This document shows positions 8,064 through 15,857 of a DNA stretch of 64,000 nt, piece by piece. Made by a program: the position numbers and the translations under genes. The stretch comes from Alloacidobacterium dinghuense (GTDB lineage: Bacteria > Acidobacteriota > Terriglobia > Terriglobales > Acidobacteriaceae), in NCBI RefSeq assembly GCF_014274465.1, contig NZ_CP060394.1:3162001-3226000 (forward strand). The letters are read 5' to 3'. How positions within the stretch are numbered: position 1 is the stretch's first letter; each line of letters starts with the position of its first letter. The notes beneath the pieces were generated by a model. The model had not been told where the DNA came from and did no database searches. It was given only the letters and a program-made list of their open reading frames with translations.

Positions 8064-8447
8064 ATGCGGCCCCTGTACCATCCCGCGGTCGAAGACGTGA
8101 CGGTTGAGGGAATCCTTCACGCCTTGTCCGACCCGATACGCGTGGCTATCTACGCAGATATCGTGTCGCAGGAGTGCTCGCAAAACTGCTCGACATTCTT
8201 GACTGTCAGCGACAAGACGATCCCTAAGTCCACGCTCTCGCAGCACTTCAGAGCGCTGAGAGAGGCAGGGCTGATCCGCGGAGAACGGCGCGGCGTCGAA
8301 GTGCATAACACCTCGCGCTGCGCGGAGATCGAGCAACGCTTTCCGGGACTGATTCGCGCGATCGTCAACGCACATACCATTCAATTAAAGGACGAAGCTG
8401 CGAAAAAGCCTTCCGGACGGGCAACGAAGAAAACGAAAAATAAGTAA
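8064..8447 (+). CDS. Winged-helix (ArsR-like) transcriptional regulator
   Basis: About 127 residues with an N-terminal winged helix: ILHALSDPIRVAIYADIV, then SKTL-type recognition segment PKSTLSQHFRALREAGLI and the wing GERRGVEVHNTSR. The C-terminus is a lysine-rich tail (KKTKNK). The spacing resembles ArsR-like regulators of SDR/quinone-reductase genes. The ATG at 8064 (MRPLYHPAVED) is preferred over an in-frame upstream start because homologues begin just before the first helix. It is divergent from two SDR genes and probably regulates them. It has Cys residues at ECSQNCS which could act as a redox or metal switch, but this is speculative. Confidence 0.83.
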   Translation: MRPLYHPAVEDVTVEGILHALSDPIRVAIYADIVSQECSQNCSTFLTVSDKTIPKSTLSQHFRALREAGLIRGERRGVEVHNTSRCAEIEQRFPGLIRAIVNAHTIQLKDEAAKKPSGRATKKTKNK

Positions 8448-8581
8448 CGAAGATGCAGAGTTCAGGGCGCAACGAAACTCTTATGGCACGTGCTGCCTCG
8501 CAGGTGTCTGCTGAACCAATCGCTGGCGAGGGATCCGTTCAGTAAAGCCAGCTTGTCGGAAGTGACCTCCTGTCTGCTACG

Positions 8582-9046
8582 ATGCCAGCCATGAACAAAG
8601 TTGCGCCATTCCTCTGGTTCAATGACAACGCTGAAGAGGCTGCCGAGTTTTACCTGAGCGTCTTCCCGCATGCGCGCAAGCTCGATGAGGTGCGTTCCAA
8701 AGGCGTAGGTCCTTGGCCCGTGGGCAAGATTGCCACGATTACGATCGAGCTTGAGGGTCAGGAGATGGTCTTTCTCAACGGCGGCCCCTCGTATCAGCTC
8801 AACCCCGCCTTCTCGTTCTTCGTCCGCTGCGACTCCCAGGAAGAGATCGACAGCTACTGGGGCAAGTTGCTCGAAGGCGGCAAACCCATGGCCTGCGGCT
8901 GGCTCACAGACCGCTTCGGCCTATGCTGGCAGATCGTGCCACGCAATATCGGCGAGTTGATCAGTCACCCCAAAGCGATGGAAGCCATGATGGGGATGAT
9001 CAAGATGGACCTACCCGCGTTGGAAGCCGCCGCGCGCGAGGACTGA
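8582..9046 (+). CDS. VOC-family protein, PhnB / 3-demethylubiquinone methyltransferase-like
   Basis: A ~154-residue protein with the PhnB-type glyoxalase/bleomycin-resistance (VOC) fold. Blocks are APFLWFNDNAEEAAEFYLSV at the start, ELEGQEMVFLNGGP and FVRCDSQEEIDSYWGKL in the middle, and the hallmark CGWLTDRFGLCWQIVP near the end. Annotated members are called 3-demethylubiquinone-9 3-methyltransferase-like, but most lack shown activity. A second ATG at 8591 is an equally plausible start; neither has a good ribosome-binding site. Confidence 0.87.
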   Translation: MPAMNKVAPFLWFNDNAEEAAEFYLSVFPHARKLDEVRSKGVGPWPVGKIATITIELEGQEMVFLNGGPSYQLNPAFSFFVRCDSQEEIDSYWGKLLEGGKPMACGWLTDRFGLCWQIVPRNIGELISHPKAMEAMMGMIKMDLPALEAAARED

Positions 9047-9308
9047 GAGCCTTCTCTAGCCATTTCCAGTCAGAACATTTGTATGGAGAAGTCGTCTGTT
9101 CACCAACCGAGTCACTACCCACATGCGCGTTTAACAGGACTAATGATCCAAAAGCGAAACGGGCCGTGGTCGATGAGTGCATTGGTGATTGCACTCATCG
9201 AGATTCGCCTTTAGGTCGACAATTCGAAATATGCCTATTTATGCGAAACGCCTGTTTCTCGTTCGTTGTGAACGTAAGCAGCTTACTGAATCTCTCTCAG
9301 TGTATCGA

Positions 9309-10052
9309 TCAGAGACCGCCACCGACAGGAAGCACCTCGCCGGTAACCCAGTTGGAGTCGTCCGAAGCCAGGAAGACGGCGACCGCAGCTATATCCCCGG
9401 GTTGGCCGATGCGACCAAGCGGCGTTTGGGAGACGAGCGCCCTCTCGAAGTCTGAGTTGATGACGCCAACGGCATGAGTGCCTTCAGTTTCGACAAGGCC
9501 AGGATTGAGGGAGTTGACACGAATCTTCCTCGAACCAAGTTCCTTGGCGAGCACTGAGGTTATTACGTCGACCGCACCTTTGGTCCCGGTATACACCGCG
9601 GTGGTTGCAGGCTTGAGGCGCGTAATGTTGGAGCCGACGTTGATGATGCTGGCTCCCTCACCCATGTGCTTCACGGCTGCCTGCGTCGTGAGCAGCAGGG
9701 CGAGTACATTGAGGTTGAAATGCTTGTGAAAGTGCTCCTCGGTGATCTGCTCAATGGGAAGGAACTCGTAGATACCGGAGTTGTTGACGAGGATGTCGAG
9801 CCGTCCATAGTTCTTGATTGCGGCATCAATGACGCCTTGAGCTTCAGCAGCCTTCGTGATGTCACCGCCCACAGCGATAGCTTTGCCGCCCGCAGCGGTG
9901 ATCGCAGCGACAACCTTCTCCGCTCCGGCCTTGCTGGACGCGTAGTTCACGACGACGGATGCGCCCTCTGCGGCGAATGATTTGGCGATTGCGGCCCCGA
10001 TTCCTTTTGACCCGCCCGTAATGACTGCTACCTTGCCGTTTAGCTTGCTCAT
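9309..10052 (-). CDS. SDR-family oxidoreductase (paralogue of 7148 gene)
   Basis: A 247-residue SDR with TGGSKGIG cofactor motif, NNSGIYEF, catalytic Ser in NVGSNIT and YTGTKGAV. It is so similar to the SDR at 7148-7894 (same EGTH motif, same spacing) that recent duplication within this 3 kb is likely. The ATG at 10052 is set by AAAGGAG 6-7 nt upstream. It follows the Old Yellow Enzyme gene on the same strand with an 81 bp gap, so the two may share the TetR-controlled promoter. Confidence 0.9.
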   Translation of the reverse strand: MSKLNGKVAVITGGSKGIGAAIAKSFAAEGASVVVNYASSKAGAEKVVAAITAAGGKAIAVGGDITKAAEAQGVIDAAIKNYGRLDILVNNSGIYEFLPIEQITEEHFHKHFNLNVLALLLTTQAAVKHMGEGASIINVGSNITRLKPATTAVYTGTKGAVDVITSVLAKELGSRKIRVNSLNPGLVETEGTHAVGVINSDFERALVSQTPLGRIGQPGDIAAVAVFLASDDSNWVTGEVLPVGGGL

Positions 10053-10133
10053 TTGAAACTCCTTTCGATTGCCTGTGGATCGTCGATCCACCGACCTGGT
10101 TCGTCCAGTAGTGGTACCGGGCTTCTTTGGCGC

Positions 10134-11264
10134 TTAGGCTGATGCGCGGTCTTCGTAGAACGGGTAGTCGATATAGCCGTGGGCGTCGAAGGTGTAGAAG
10201 GTATTGCGGTCGTACTGGTTGAGCGGTACTCCGAGCTCGATCCGCTTTGGCAGATCGGGGTTGGAGACAAAGTGACGGCCGAAGGCTACGGCGTCGGCAT
10301 CACCCTTTTCGATGACCTCCTCCGCGGTGTCTGGTTCGAAGCCGCCAGCAGCGATGATTTTACCTTTGAAGATCGTTCGCAGTAGCTGCGCTGCGACGGG
10401 CGCCTGGCCTTCGGCGATGACGACGTTGCCTTTTACGCGAGGCTCGATGATGTGGAGGTACGCGAGGCCGAACCGGTTCAGCTGCTCGGCGACGTATGAG
10501 AAGAAGGCCTTCGGGTTGCTGTCGGACATTCCGTTCCAGGTTCCACTTGGAGCGATTCGTACGGCCACGCGGTCGCCGCCCCAAACCGACACCATTGCAT
10601 CGACGACTTCGAGGAGGAAGCGCGAGCGGTTCTCGATGGAGCCTCCGTAGGCGTCGGCTCGTTTGTTGCTGCCGTCCTGCAAAAACTGATCGGGCAGATA
10701 GCCGTTTCCGGAGTGCAGTTCCACACCGTCAAACCCTGCGGCCTTAGCGCGTTCGGCAGCCTTGCGGTAGTCCTCGACAATGCCAGCGATTTCAGCGGTT
10801 TCGAGCGCGCGATGAGGTGAGGGTTGGACCCAGCCGTTGGGAGCGGAGACAAGGTGCGATGTGTCGTTCCAATAAGCGGGGTTGACGGAGGCGGAGACAG
10901 GCTGCGTACCGCCGGTTGTCTCGATGTTGGAGGAGCGGCCGGTGTGCCATAGTTGCGAAAACATAGAGCCACCCTTTGCGTGGACGGCGTCGACGATGCG
11001 CTTCCAACCGCGCACTTGCTCGTCGGTATAGAGGCCGGGAGCACCGTACCAGCCGCGGCCGGTGGTGGAGATGCTTGTGGCTTCCGAGATGATGAGACCG
11101 CCGTCGGAGGCACGCTGTGTGTAGTACTTGAGCATCAGATCGCTGGGAATATCGCCAGGTTGTGTTGATCGTGAACGCGTGAGCGGCGCCATGATGACGC
11201 GATGCTTCAACTCAAGGGGGCCAAGCTGAACCGGAGTGAAGAGTTTCTTTGCTGTATTTGACAT
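10134..11264 (-). CDS. Old Yellow Enzyme-type alkene reductase (NemA-like)
   Basis: A 376-residue FMN-dependent TIM-barrel ene-reductase. It shows LFTPVQLGPLELKHRVIMAP and LTRSRS at the N-terminus, a SQLWHTGR loop, the substrate-binding pair in ELHSGNGYLPDQFLQD (His and Asn; the usual HGAN is HSGN here), RADAYGGSIENRSRF, and C-terminal FGRHFVSNPDLP (phosphate-binding). Such enzymes reduce activated C=C bonds or nitro compounds with NAD(P)H. AAAGGAACTCC precedes the ATG. It is divergent from a TetR gene with an operator-like palindrome between them, the standard nemR-nemA arrangement of electrophile detoxification. Confidence 0.93.
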   Translation of the reverse strand: MSNTAKKLFTPVQLGPLELKHRVIMAPLTRSRSTQPGDIPSDLMLKYYTQRASDGGLIISEATSISTTGRGWYGAPGLYTDEQVRGWKRIVDAVHAKGGSMFSQLWHTGRSSNIETTGGTQPVSASVNPAYWNDTSHLVSAPNGWVQPSPHRALETAEIAGIVEDYRKAAERAKAAGFDGVELHSGNGYLPDQFLQDGSNKRADAYGGSIENRSRFLLEVVDAMVSVWGGDRVAVRIAPSGTWNGMSDSNPKAFFSYVAEQLNRFGLAYLHIIEPRVKGNVVIAEGQAPVAAQLLRTIFKGKIIAAGGFEPDTAEEVIEKGDADAVAFGRHFVSNPDLPKRIELGVPLNQYDRNTFYTFDAHGYIDYPFYEDRASA

Positions 11265-11356
11265 GGAGTTCCTTTCGCCGGGCTCTACTTTGATTCTTAG
11301 AAGTGGCGCCTGGTAGCAGTCTGCACATCAACTTTCCTGCCGCTGCCGGTGTATAA

Positions 11357-11376
11357 GATACGGTACGCATCGTATC
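11357..11376. promoter_or_regulatory. TetR-type operator-like palindrome
   Basis: GATACGGTACGCATCGTATC: perfect 6-bp outer arms (GATACG/CGTATC), with 16 of 20 positions symmetric overall. It lies between the divergent ene-reductase (start 11264) and TetR gene (start 11427). Length and placement fit a TetR operator controlling both. It also shows that the in-frame start at 11349 for the TetR gene is unlikely, since the operator would then lie inside the coding sequence. Confidence 0.6.
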
Positions 11377-11426
11377 GATTCATGTTTTTTACTGGATTCT
11401 TTGAATTCCCGTATATGCTTGCTTCT

Positions 11427-12035
11427 ATGCGATCTGCTCCGGGCGGACGGCCGCGAGACGAGAAACTTCATCGGGCCATCCTGCAAACTACCTACGATCT
11501 TGTACTTCAGGTTGGATTTCGCGCGGTGAGCGTTGAATCGATTGCCGCCACCGCGGGCGTGAGCAAGGCCACCATCTACCGTCGCTGGCCTAACAAGGCA
11601 GCCGTTGTGATGGACGCCTTCACGGACAGGGTCGGGTCGGGGTCTCTGTTTCCGAAGGCCCAGAGTGCGACGGAGAGCATCCGCTTGCAGATGCGTGCGA
11701 TGGCGAGGTCTTTCCGGGGGGACGATGGTGCGCTGGTCAGGGCGCTGCTGGCGGAGGCACAGTTCGATCCGGAGTTAGCCAGGGCGTTTCGCGAGCGATG
11801 GACGATGCCTCGGCGCAAACTGGGGATCGCTGTTGTCGAGGAAGCGATTCGACAGGGAGAGATGTCTGCGGATATTGATCCGGCCGATGTTATCGACATT
11901 CTGTACGGACCGATCTACTACCGTTTGCAGATGGGGACAGGTGCGCTTTCGAACGCATATGTTGATAGGATTTTTCGGCGAGCGATGAAGGGGCTTGGCG
12001 GGAAGGATCGCGCTTCGCGCGACTGTCCACCTTAA
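11427..12035 (+). CDS. TetR/AcrR-family regulator
   Basis: A ~202-residue TetR regulator. The N-terminal HTH has GRPRDEKLHRAILQTTYDLV, VESIAATAGVSKATIYRRWP and NKAAVVMDAF; the C-terminal ligand domain has ALLAEAQFDPELARAFRERW and DIDPADVIDILYGPIYYRL, typical of the TetR_C_16-like group. The ATG at 11427 (MRSAPGGRPRDE) gives the usual short lead before the HTH. It is divergent from the Old Yellow Enzyme gene and probably represses it and itself through the palindrome at 11357. The effector is likely an electrophile, by analogy with NemR. Confidence 0.9.
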   Translation: MRSAPGGRPRDEKLHRAILQTTYDLVLQVGFRAVSVESIAATAGVSKATIYRRWPNKAAVVMDAFTDRVGSGSLFPKAQSATESIRLQMRAMARSFRGDDGALVRALLAEAQFDPELARAFRERWTMPRRKLGIAVVEEAIRQGEMSADIDPADVIDILYGPIYYRLQMGTGALSNAYVDRIFRRAMKGLGGKDRASRDCPP

Positions 12036-12121
12036 CTTGTGGGAAGCAATCGTGACCGGCGAATCTCGTTTGTTGCCAACAAATCGCCAAATCGCCGACG
12101 ACAGATTGGTCCTCGGAAGTC

Positions 12122-12696
12122 AGCTTGTGGGAAGTGATGGCGCCCGCTCCCCGATGACCCTTTCCCGGCGAGAGAGGTCTGCCGACAACAGAACTCTTCC
12201 CATTATGGAATGAGCGGGCTCGATAATAATATTCGTTGCAACGAGCAGTGGCGTAGAATTACGGTCGATTTTGCTAAAATTGAAATAGAGACATCAAAAG
12301 GCCGCCATTGAAAGCGGGCTTCTTAGTTTTCAAAACTGCTTCAGCCGATTCGCAGTCTAAATTCCTGATTCTGGCTAATTTACAAATATAGGGGGAGGGT
12401 TCCAGACCGTTCTGACCTCCGTGCAGGCCCTGGAAGATCGAAGAGAGAATCCGCTCAGGACAGCCTTCTGATGCTTCGATGGGACCCTGCAAAATGGATG
12501 CGGGCTAAATTCCTGATTCTGGCGAATTTACAAAATATAGGGGTGAACCAGGCCGTTTACCTTCCAAGAAGACCCCTGGAAGATCGAAGAGAAGCGGCTC
12601 CAGGACGGTCCACTGATTTTTAGATCGGACCCTGCAAATGCGTGCGGGCTAAATTCCTGATTCTGGCTAATTTACAAAATATGGGGGCCCCTGCAT
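12122..12696 (+). repeat. Dispersed non-coding repeat, copy 1 (expanded)
   Basis: The first ~265 bp (to about 12388) match 14693-14957 at high identity, including CCCGCTCC, the CTTCCCATTATGG segment, AATATTCGTTGCAACGAGCA, the hairpin region AAAGCGGGCTTCTTAG, and the ending GGGGGCCCCTGCAT, which here is reached only at 12683-12696 after a tandem expansion. Both copies flank the hydrolase/LysR gene pair in the same orientation. No open reading frame is conserved, so this is a non-coding element of unknown class. In this copy the terminator-like stem has one mismatch (AAGGCCGC) and the -10-like box is GATAAT. Confidence 0.75.
12357..12687 (+). repeat. Tandem repeat, ~146 bp period, about 2.3 units
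   Basis: The 35-40 bp core CTAAATTCCTGATTCTGGC followed by a T/GAATTTACAAA-ATAKGGG stretch starts at 12357, 12505 and 12649, giving periods of 148 and 144 bp. Inter-core segments also match (CCTGGAAGATCGAAGAGA, then GGACCCTGCAAA and TGCGGGCTAAAT). A single core without expansion lies at 14930 in the other repeat copy, so unit number varies between copies. Confidence 0.8.
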
Positions 12697-12851
12697 ACCC
12701 ACATGCGCGTTTGTCGTTACTTATTGTCAGTCACTAACTATTGACGAATATCCAGCAGCAAGAGGGAGCTAGAGCTTGGCTCATCTTTCGGAGCCGACCA
12801 AAATCCGCTGTGGCCATCGAACTGGCCAAGCTCTAGCAACTGATTTGATTC

Positions 12852-13634
12852 TTACCTGGCGGCAGTCCCATCCGCAGCCAGCTCAATGATGGACGCAACC
12901 GCATCGGGCCGAGAGATATAGATCGCATGGCTTCCCTTGATCTCAACCACCTTGGAACCGGCTCGCTTCGACATGAATCGCTGAAGTTCCGGGGCGATCA
13001 TATGATCTTCTGTAGTAAGCAAATACCAACTCGGCTTCGTCTTCCAGGCAGCCGCTGTGGCCCCGGCACTTGCCGCCGCTAATCCCCACGGCACCTGAGA
13101 ATTGGCCATGAAATCTGCATTCTCGGGCTTTACGTCAGCAGCGAAGGATGCTGCAAACTTCTGGCGGTCAAGAAACAGGAAGCCGTCCTGTGGTGGCAAA
13201 ATTGGGGGAGCTGGTGCGTTCGCCGGAGCCGTCTTGATGAGAGAGAGGACGGAATCGCCGGTTTCCGCTGCGAAAGCACAGATGTAAACAAGCCCGATTA
13301 CTTTCGGATCGTCTCCCGCCGAGCTGATCACCACACCTCCATACGAATGGCCGACGAGGATCACAGGGCCGTCCTGCGCGTCGATGGCTCGCTTTGTCAC
13401 TGCAACATCATCCGCAAGAGAGATTGTGGGGTTTTGCACGACCGTGACGTGGTAGCCCTTCTTTGTGAGTATCTCGTACACGCTTTCCCATCCGGAGCCA
13501 TCGACGAAGCCACCGTGAACGAGCACTATGTTCTTGATGGCGGTCTCACTAGTCGTTTGAGCGCGGGCGATTAAGCCGGTGAACACAAGGGCAACAGCGG
13601 GGAGCAGTCGCCACAGATATTTTTGAAACCTCAT
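12852..13634 (-). CDS. Exported alpha/beta hydrolase
   Basis: A 260-residue protein with a Sec signal peptide (MRFQKYLWRLLPAVALVFTG to about residue 25, ending ARAQ) and an alpha/beta hydrolase domain: oxyanion strand NIVLVHGGFVDGSGWE, nucleophile elbow VILVGHSYGGVVIS, acid near STYLLTTEDHMI-like WYLLTTEDHMIAPELQ, and catalytic His in EIKGSHAIYISRP. The group is close to HNL-like/salicylate esterase hydrolases, but the substrate cannot be told. It is divergent from a LysR regulator 115 bp away, which very probably controls it. Confidence 0.9.
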   Translation of the reverse strand: MRFQKYLWRLLPAVALVFTGLIARAQTTSETAIKNIVLVHGGFVDGSGWESVYEILTKKGYHVTVVQNPTISLADDVAVTKRAIDAQDGPVILVGHSYGGVVISSAGDDPKVIGLVYICAFAAETGDSVLSLIKTAPANAPAPPILPPQDGFLFLDRQKFAASFAADVKPENADFMANSQVPWGLAAASAGATAAAWKTKPSWYLLTTEDHMIAPELQRFMSKRAGSKVVEIKGSHAIYISRPDAVASIIELAADGTAAR

Positions 13635-13730
13635 TCTTCCTCCAAGGGTCCGGCCTTCCTCGGCCAGGATCTCCTTGTGCTGGTTTTAAGCTCCTGGAAC
13701 GTTAATAACAAGTTCCTAATAGTTATCATG

Positions 13731-13749
13731 TGTTGAGGAATATTCAACA
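13731..13749. promoter_or_regulatory. Inverted repeat abutting the lysR start codon
   Basis: TGTTGA-N7-TCAACA is a perfect 6-bp inverted repeat that ends at the base before the LysR ATG (13750). A second, weaker pair ATAAC-N12-GTTAT lies at 13705-13726, about one turn upstream. Both fit the T-N11-A-like pattern of LysR regulators and lie in the 115 bp shared intergenic region. Binding is inferred. Confidence 0.5.
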
Positions 13750-14661
13750 ATGGAATTCTCTTCAAGACAGCTCAGAGCTTTCCACCTGGTCGCGCGTTAT
13801 CGTAGTTTTGCCCGGGCGGCTGAAGAACTGCTCATTACCGCATCGGGGTTGAGCGTTCTGATCCGCGAGTTGGAGCGACAACTTGGATTCCGTTTATTCG
13901 ATCGCACAACAAGACAGGTCACCCTGACGACCTTCGGAAATGAACTGATTATGGTAACGGAACCCGGTTTAGGTGTGCTCGATGCTGCCATGTCTCGCAT
14001 TGAAGACTCCGCCAAAGGCCGGGAACGATGGATCTCAGTCGGAACTACTCCCTGGCTTGCGGCAAATGTACTACCGCCGGCGATCAAGCAATTCCGTGAG
14101 CGGCGTCCAGATCTGCGTATTCGCTTGTTGGACGGCTGGCTAGACGAGATTCAGCAGCGCGTTCAAGCTGGAAAGCTTGATATGGGAGTTGGAATTTTTA
14201 AGATCTCCTCTGGAGTGAGGAGAAGTCCACTCTTTCGCTTTGCGCTGATGGCAGTGCTCCCCGATCAAGGGGCTGCGATCAACAGTGTGGCGATGCGATG
14301 GTCATCTCTCCGCGGGCAGAGGTTAATCTCTCTGACAAAGGACTATCCCCATCAGTTGGTTATCGACAAACAGCTTGCAAAAGTCGGTGCAGTTTCTAAA
14401 CGTGGACAGGTAGTGAAATTACTCGAAACACAGATTGCGCTTGTCGAGGCCAACGAGGGAATTGCCGTCATCCCTTCGTTTGGTATGCTCGCTTGCCGCA
14501 ACCGCAAAGTCACAATGAGCGCGCTCATTGACCCTGTAGTGAATCTTGACTTTTATCAAATTAGCAACCGAGGCAGCCATTTGTCAGCGGACGCTAAAGA
14601 ATTCAGCCGGTTTTTGGAGACTTACATTGCCAACTGGGCAGGTAGTTCTAGCGTTCAGTAG
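13750..14661 (+). CDS. LysR-family transcriptional regulator
   Basis: A 303-residue LysR regulator. Its N-terminal HTH begins MEFSSRQLRAFHLVARYRSF and continues with FARAAEELLITASGLSVLI and LGFRLFDRTTRQVTLT. The C-terminal periplasmic-binding-like effector domain runs from about residue 95 (WISVGTTPWLAANVLP). It is divergent from the alpha/beta hydrolase gene, and an inverted repeat lies directly before its start, so autoregulation plus activation of the hydrolase is the simplest reading. A GAGG at 13735 is a moderately spaced ribosome-binding site. Confidence 0.92.
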   Translation: MEFSSRQLRAFHLVARYRSFARAAEELLITASGLSVLIRELERQLGFRLFDRTTRQVTLTTFGNELIMVTEPGLGVLDAAMSRIEDSAKGRERWISVGTTPWLAANVLPPAIKQFRERRPDLRIRLLDGWLDEIQQRVQAGKLDMGVGIFKISSGVRRSPLFRFALMAVLPDQGAAINSVAMRWSSLRGQRLISLTKDYPHQLVIDKQLAKVGAVSKRGQVVKLLETQIALVEANEGIAVIPSFGMLACRNRKVTMSALIDPVVNLDFYQISNRGSHLSADAKEFSRFLETYIANWAGSSSVQ

Positions 14662-14794
14662 CGCTGATTTGAACGGTTAGTCCTGATAAGTCCTGCTTGT
14701 CGGAAGTGATCGCGCCCGCTCCCCCGATGAACCCTTTCCCGCCGGGAAAGATCTGCCGACAACAGAAGTCTTCCCATTATGGGATGAGCGGCTC

Positions 14795-14900
14795 TATAAT
14801 AATATTCGTTGCAACGAGCACTGGCGTAGAATTACGACCGATTTTGCTAAAATTGAAATAGAGACATCAAAAGCCCGCCATTGAAAGCGGGCTTCTTAGT
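14795..14900 (+). ncRNA. Possible small RNA unit within repeat copy 2
   Basis: A perfect -10 box TATAAT (14795-14800) with a weak -35 (TTCCCA, 14771-14776, 18-bp spacer) is followed by the 12-bp palindrome TCGTTGCAACGA and then a terminator-like hairpin AAGCCCGC-N8-GCGGGCTT (14871-14894) with a T-rich tail CTTAGTTTT. Together they outline a ~90-nt transcript. In copy 1 the -10 box is GATAAT and the stem has a mismatch, so only this copy looks intact. Existence of the RNA is inferred, not shown. Confidence 0.35.
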
Positions 14901-14903
14901 TTT
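14871..14903 (+). terminator. Rho-independent terminator-like hairpin in repeat copy 2
   Basis: An 8-bp perfect GC-rich stem (AAGCCCGC/GCGGGCTT) with an 8-nt loop is followed by CTTAGTTTT. It could also end the LysR transcript, whose stop codon is 210 bp upstream. Confidence 0.6.
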
Positions 14904-14981
14904 CAAAACTGCTTCAGCCGATTCGCAGTCTAAATTCCTGATTCTGGCTAATTTACAAAATATGGGGGCCCCTGCATGGAT

Positions 14982-15851
14982 TTATGGAGGCCCGGCCGCA
15001 CGCTGCTGATACGGTTCAACTGTAAGCAGATTCCCCAGCACCGTCCGCTCCTGCGGCGAGAACTGCTGCTGGAAGCGGGCAGAGTTCAGAATCGACTGCC
15101 GCTGCGCCGGCGGAACGCCGCGCAAATCTTGAAATGCGCGGCGCATCTCGGTCTGGCGGTCTGCCGGCATCTGGTGGAAGGCCTGAGAAGCGCCCCGCAC
15201 CCCAGCCTTCTGCTCGGGGCTCAGGTGCTCGAACATCTCGTTCCGCTGCAGTATCCGTTGCCGCTGCTCCGGGGTCGCGTTATTGAGCGCATGCATCCGG
15301 TTAACAAGCCGTTGCTGCTGGTCCTGTGGCAGGCGATTGAAGCCCGGCTCCTTCCGCAATGCGTCTTCCCGCTGCTGCGGAGTCATATTCTGATGATTAT
15401 TGAACCATTCGGGTAAGTGCCCTGCCTGCCCGGGCCGATTGTTGAACTGCTGCACATTCCGGTTGTTGAATTGCTGCGCGTTCCCGTTGTTGAATTGCTC
15501 GTTATAGTGCGGCTGTGTTCCCGGCGCTGGCTTAGGCTGCATCTGCTGCTTGGGCATCGACTGCGGCCGCGCTGGCGGCGCAGAATGCGGCGCCTGCATA
15601 TGCGGAGCCGGAGCCGGCGGATGCCCTCCGTTATGCTGTCCGGCAAAAGCTGTGAAAGGAGAAAGTGTCGTTGCCAGCGCGCACGCTACAGACAGCAGAG
15701 TGTTCGCATTCCGCCGCTTGCGGTCTGCCTTCCTGTGCTGTTTTTGTGCTCGCATCGTATATGTTTCCAAGGCTCGTTCTTCGATTCGTGCGCACCAGGG
15801 CCATCGGTTGAAAATCTCGTGGTCTCTGCGCAATTCTTCATACACTCTCAC
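14982..15851 (-). CDS. DUF3106 domain protein, exported, Asn/Gln/Pro-rich
   Basis: Third gene of a sigma/anti-sigma operon. It encodes a signal peptide (core ANTLLSVACALATTLSPFTA, cleaved after AFA), a low-complexity linker rich in H, P, Q and repeated FNN motifs, and a C-terminal helical DUF3106 domain with three related blocks: LPEWFNNHQNMTPQQRE, ATPEQRQRILQRNEMFEHL and VPPAQRQSILNSARF. Such proteins resemble the periplasmic LTxxQ/Spy-like helical type and may act in envelope stress. The GTG at 15851 lies 6 bp after the anti-sigma stop; an ATG at 15755 would give a compact signal peptide and is a serious alternative start. Confidence 0.82.
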   Translation of the reverse strand: MRVYEELRRDHEIFNRWPWCARIEERALETYTMRAQKQHRKADRKRRNANTLLSVACALATTLSPFTAFAGQHNGGHPPAPAPHMQAPHSAPPARPQSMPKQQMQPKPAPGTQPHYNEQFNNGNAQQFNNRNVQQFNNRPGQAGHLPEWFNNHQNMTPQQREDALRKEPGFNRLPQDQQQRLVNRMHALNNATPEQRQRILQRNEMFEHLSPEQKAGVRGASQAFHQMPADRQTEMRRAFQDLRGVPPAQRQSILNSARFQQQFSPQERTVLGNLLTVEPYQQRAAGPP

Positions 15852-15857
15852 CCGCCC

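Larger units (their letters stand above)
14693..14976 (+). repeat. Dispersed non-coding repeat, copy 2 (unexpanded)
   Basis: This is the second copy of the element at 12122, in the same orientation, 2.6 kb away and directly before the 3' end of the DUF3106 gene. It carries a single core (14930-14969) and ends with the shared GGGGGCCCCTGCAT. Differences from copy 1 are scattered substitutions and a few 1-bp indels, so both are old enough to have drifted. No protein is encoded. Confidence 0.75.

Noticed and set aside
12357-12687. CRISPR array
   Set aside because: Repeats are ~40 bp cores at ~146-bp period with partially conserved spacers and no cas genes; it is an ordinary tandem repeat.
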